Positions 4,511 to 5,046 of a stretch of DNA of 5,046 bases are shown here, in pieces. Made by a program: the position numbers and the translations under genes. Source of the stretch: H111-94 sp034436045 (GTDB lineage: Bacteria; Chloroflexota; Ktedonobacteria; Ktedonobacterales; Ktedonobacteraceae); the NCBI GenBank assembly GCA_034436045.1, contig DAOTVZ010000038.1, forward strand, positions 1 to 5,046, read 5' to 3'. The notes beneath the pieces were generated by a model, which had not been told where the DNA came from, did no database searches, and saw only the letters and a program-made list of their open reading frames with translations. The number at the start of each line of letters is the position of its first letter. Position 1 is the stretch's first letter.

Positions 4511-5046
4511 ATGACGACCAGAACGCGAGTGGAAGACGTCCACATCGTCTGGATTACGGCAGGCTTGAGTTGTGACGGTGACACGATTTCTATTACCGCT
4601 GCGACCCAGCCAAGCATTGAAGATGTCTTACTGGGGGCCATTCCCGGTCTACCCAGAGTCCATCTTCACAACCCTGTTCTGGCCTACGAAGTTGGTGACA
4701 GCTTCATGTCCTGGTGGTATAAGGCCGAACGGGGTGAACTCGACCCCTTTGTACTTGTCGTAGAAGGCTCGATCCCCAACGAGAAGGTCAAAAGCGAGGG
4801 TTATTGGGCGGCCCTCGGCACCAATCCCGTCAACGGTCAGCCGATCCCCACCAGCGAGTGGATTGATCGCTTAGCGCCGAAAGCCTGGGCAGTGATAGCG
4901 ATAGGCACCTGCGCTACCTACGGGGGCATTCCGGCCATGCAAGATAACCCCACCGGTGCTATGGGACTGCCCGACTACCTGGGCTGGAACTGGAAATCGA
5001 AGGCAGGTCTACCTATTGTCTGTGTTCCTGGATGTCCTGTTCAGCC
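4511..5046 (+). CDS. hhyS: Group 1h [NiFe]-hydrogenase small subunit HhyS (3' partial)
   Basis: The first 178 codons of the small, iron-sulfur-bearing subunit of a high-affinity uptake hydrogenase; the frame runs off the right edge (family members are roughly 350 residues). This subunit passes electrons from the NiFe site of HhyL toward the respiratory chain. Visible hallmarks: WITAGLSCDGDTISITAATQ (14-33), in which the usual second cluster cysteine is Asp24 (C21-x-x-D24); LVVEGSIPNE (82-91); G-T-C134-A-T-Y-G-G; the group-typical stretch NPTGAMGLPDYLGWNWKSKA (146-165); and CVPGCP (171-176), with C175 as the last proximal ligand. An Asp replacing one Cys of the proximal [4Fe-4S] cluster is known from actinobacterial-type (group 1h) hydrogenases. 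There is no Tat signal at the N-terminus, as in this group, suggesting a cytoplasmic-side complex. It opens a new transcription unit; hhyL is expected downstream but not visible. Subgroup assignment is from motif recognition and is strong. Confidence 0.95.
   Translation, partial: MTTRTRVEDVHIVWITAGLSCDGDTISITAATQPSIEDVLLGAIPGLPRVHLHNPVLAYEVGDSFMSWWYKAERGELDPFVLVVEGSIPNEKVKSEGYWAALGTNPVNGQPIPTSEWIDRLAPKAWAVIAIGTCATYGGIPAMQDNPTGAMGLPDYLGWNWKSKAGLPIVCVPGCPVQ

Noticed and set aside
4381..4763. Plus-strand frames overlapping the start of the hydrogenase gene
   Set aside because: They are out of frame with hhyS, whose motifs are unambiguous, and encode no recognisable features.
1..5046. Search for CRISPR arrays, tRNA/rRNA genes, retron or toxin-antitoxin loci
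   Set aside because: No regularly spaced repeats, tRNA cloverleaf, rRNA motif, reverse transcriptase or recognisable toxin-antitoxin pair was seen on either strand.

Overview
The window looks like chromosomal DNA from a Chloroflexi bacterium of the class Ktedonobacteria. This is inference. It rests on mid-range base composition (roughly 50-55% G+C by eye), strong Shine-Dalgarno sites, loose gene packing with long intergenic stretches, and the start of a group 1h ('actinobacterial-type', high-affinity) [NiFe]-hydrogenase small-subunit gene, a family known from Ktedonobacteria such as Thermogemmatispora. An actinobacterial or acidobacterial source cannot be excluded from the sequence alone.

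Layout, left to right. (1) 2-610, plus strand: the 3' part of an unrecognised Pro/Glu/Arg-rich repeat protein with a poly-proline tract. (2) 627-672: a perfect 16-bp inverted repeat with a 14-nt loop, resembling either a convergent-gene terminator or an IS200/IS605-type end hairpin. (3) 656-820, minus strand: a possible 54-residue single-pass membrane protein whose 3' end runs into that hairpin. (4) 894-2531, minus strand: a complete DUF4140/DUF4139 protein of the 'mucoidy inhibitor A' family, with a good ribosome-binding site and a plausible promoter. (5) 2559-3057: a divergent regulatory region. It holds a near-consensus sigma-70 promoter on the plus strand (TTGACA-17-TATACT) about 370 bp before the next gene, and two palindromes in the putative leader. 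(6) 3058-3924, plus strand: a complete short-chain dehydrogenase/reductase (SDR), followed by a stem-loop. (7) 3925-4510: a long intergenic region whose first part is very AT-rich. It contains a possible 56-codon minus-strand ORF ending 1 nt from the SDR stop, two mutually exclusive hairpins, a GGATGC hairpin and a 10-bp tandem repeat. (8) 4511 to the right edge, plus strand: the first 178 codons of hhyS, the small subunit of a group 1h uptake hydrogenase, with a C-x-x-D proximal-cluster motif.

The genes do not form one pathway. The DUF4139 gene and the SDR gene are divergent neighbours with separate promoters, and the hydrogenase gene starts a new transcription unit that runs off the right edge (hhyL would be expected next). 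The best-supported biology of note is the hydrogenase, a family used to scavenge trace or atmospheric H2 during starvation. I found no convincing undescribed multi-gene system. The least explained material is the non-coding structure at 627-672, 2690-2840 and 3925-4400, plus the two small minus-strand ORFs.
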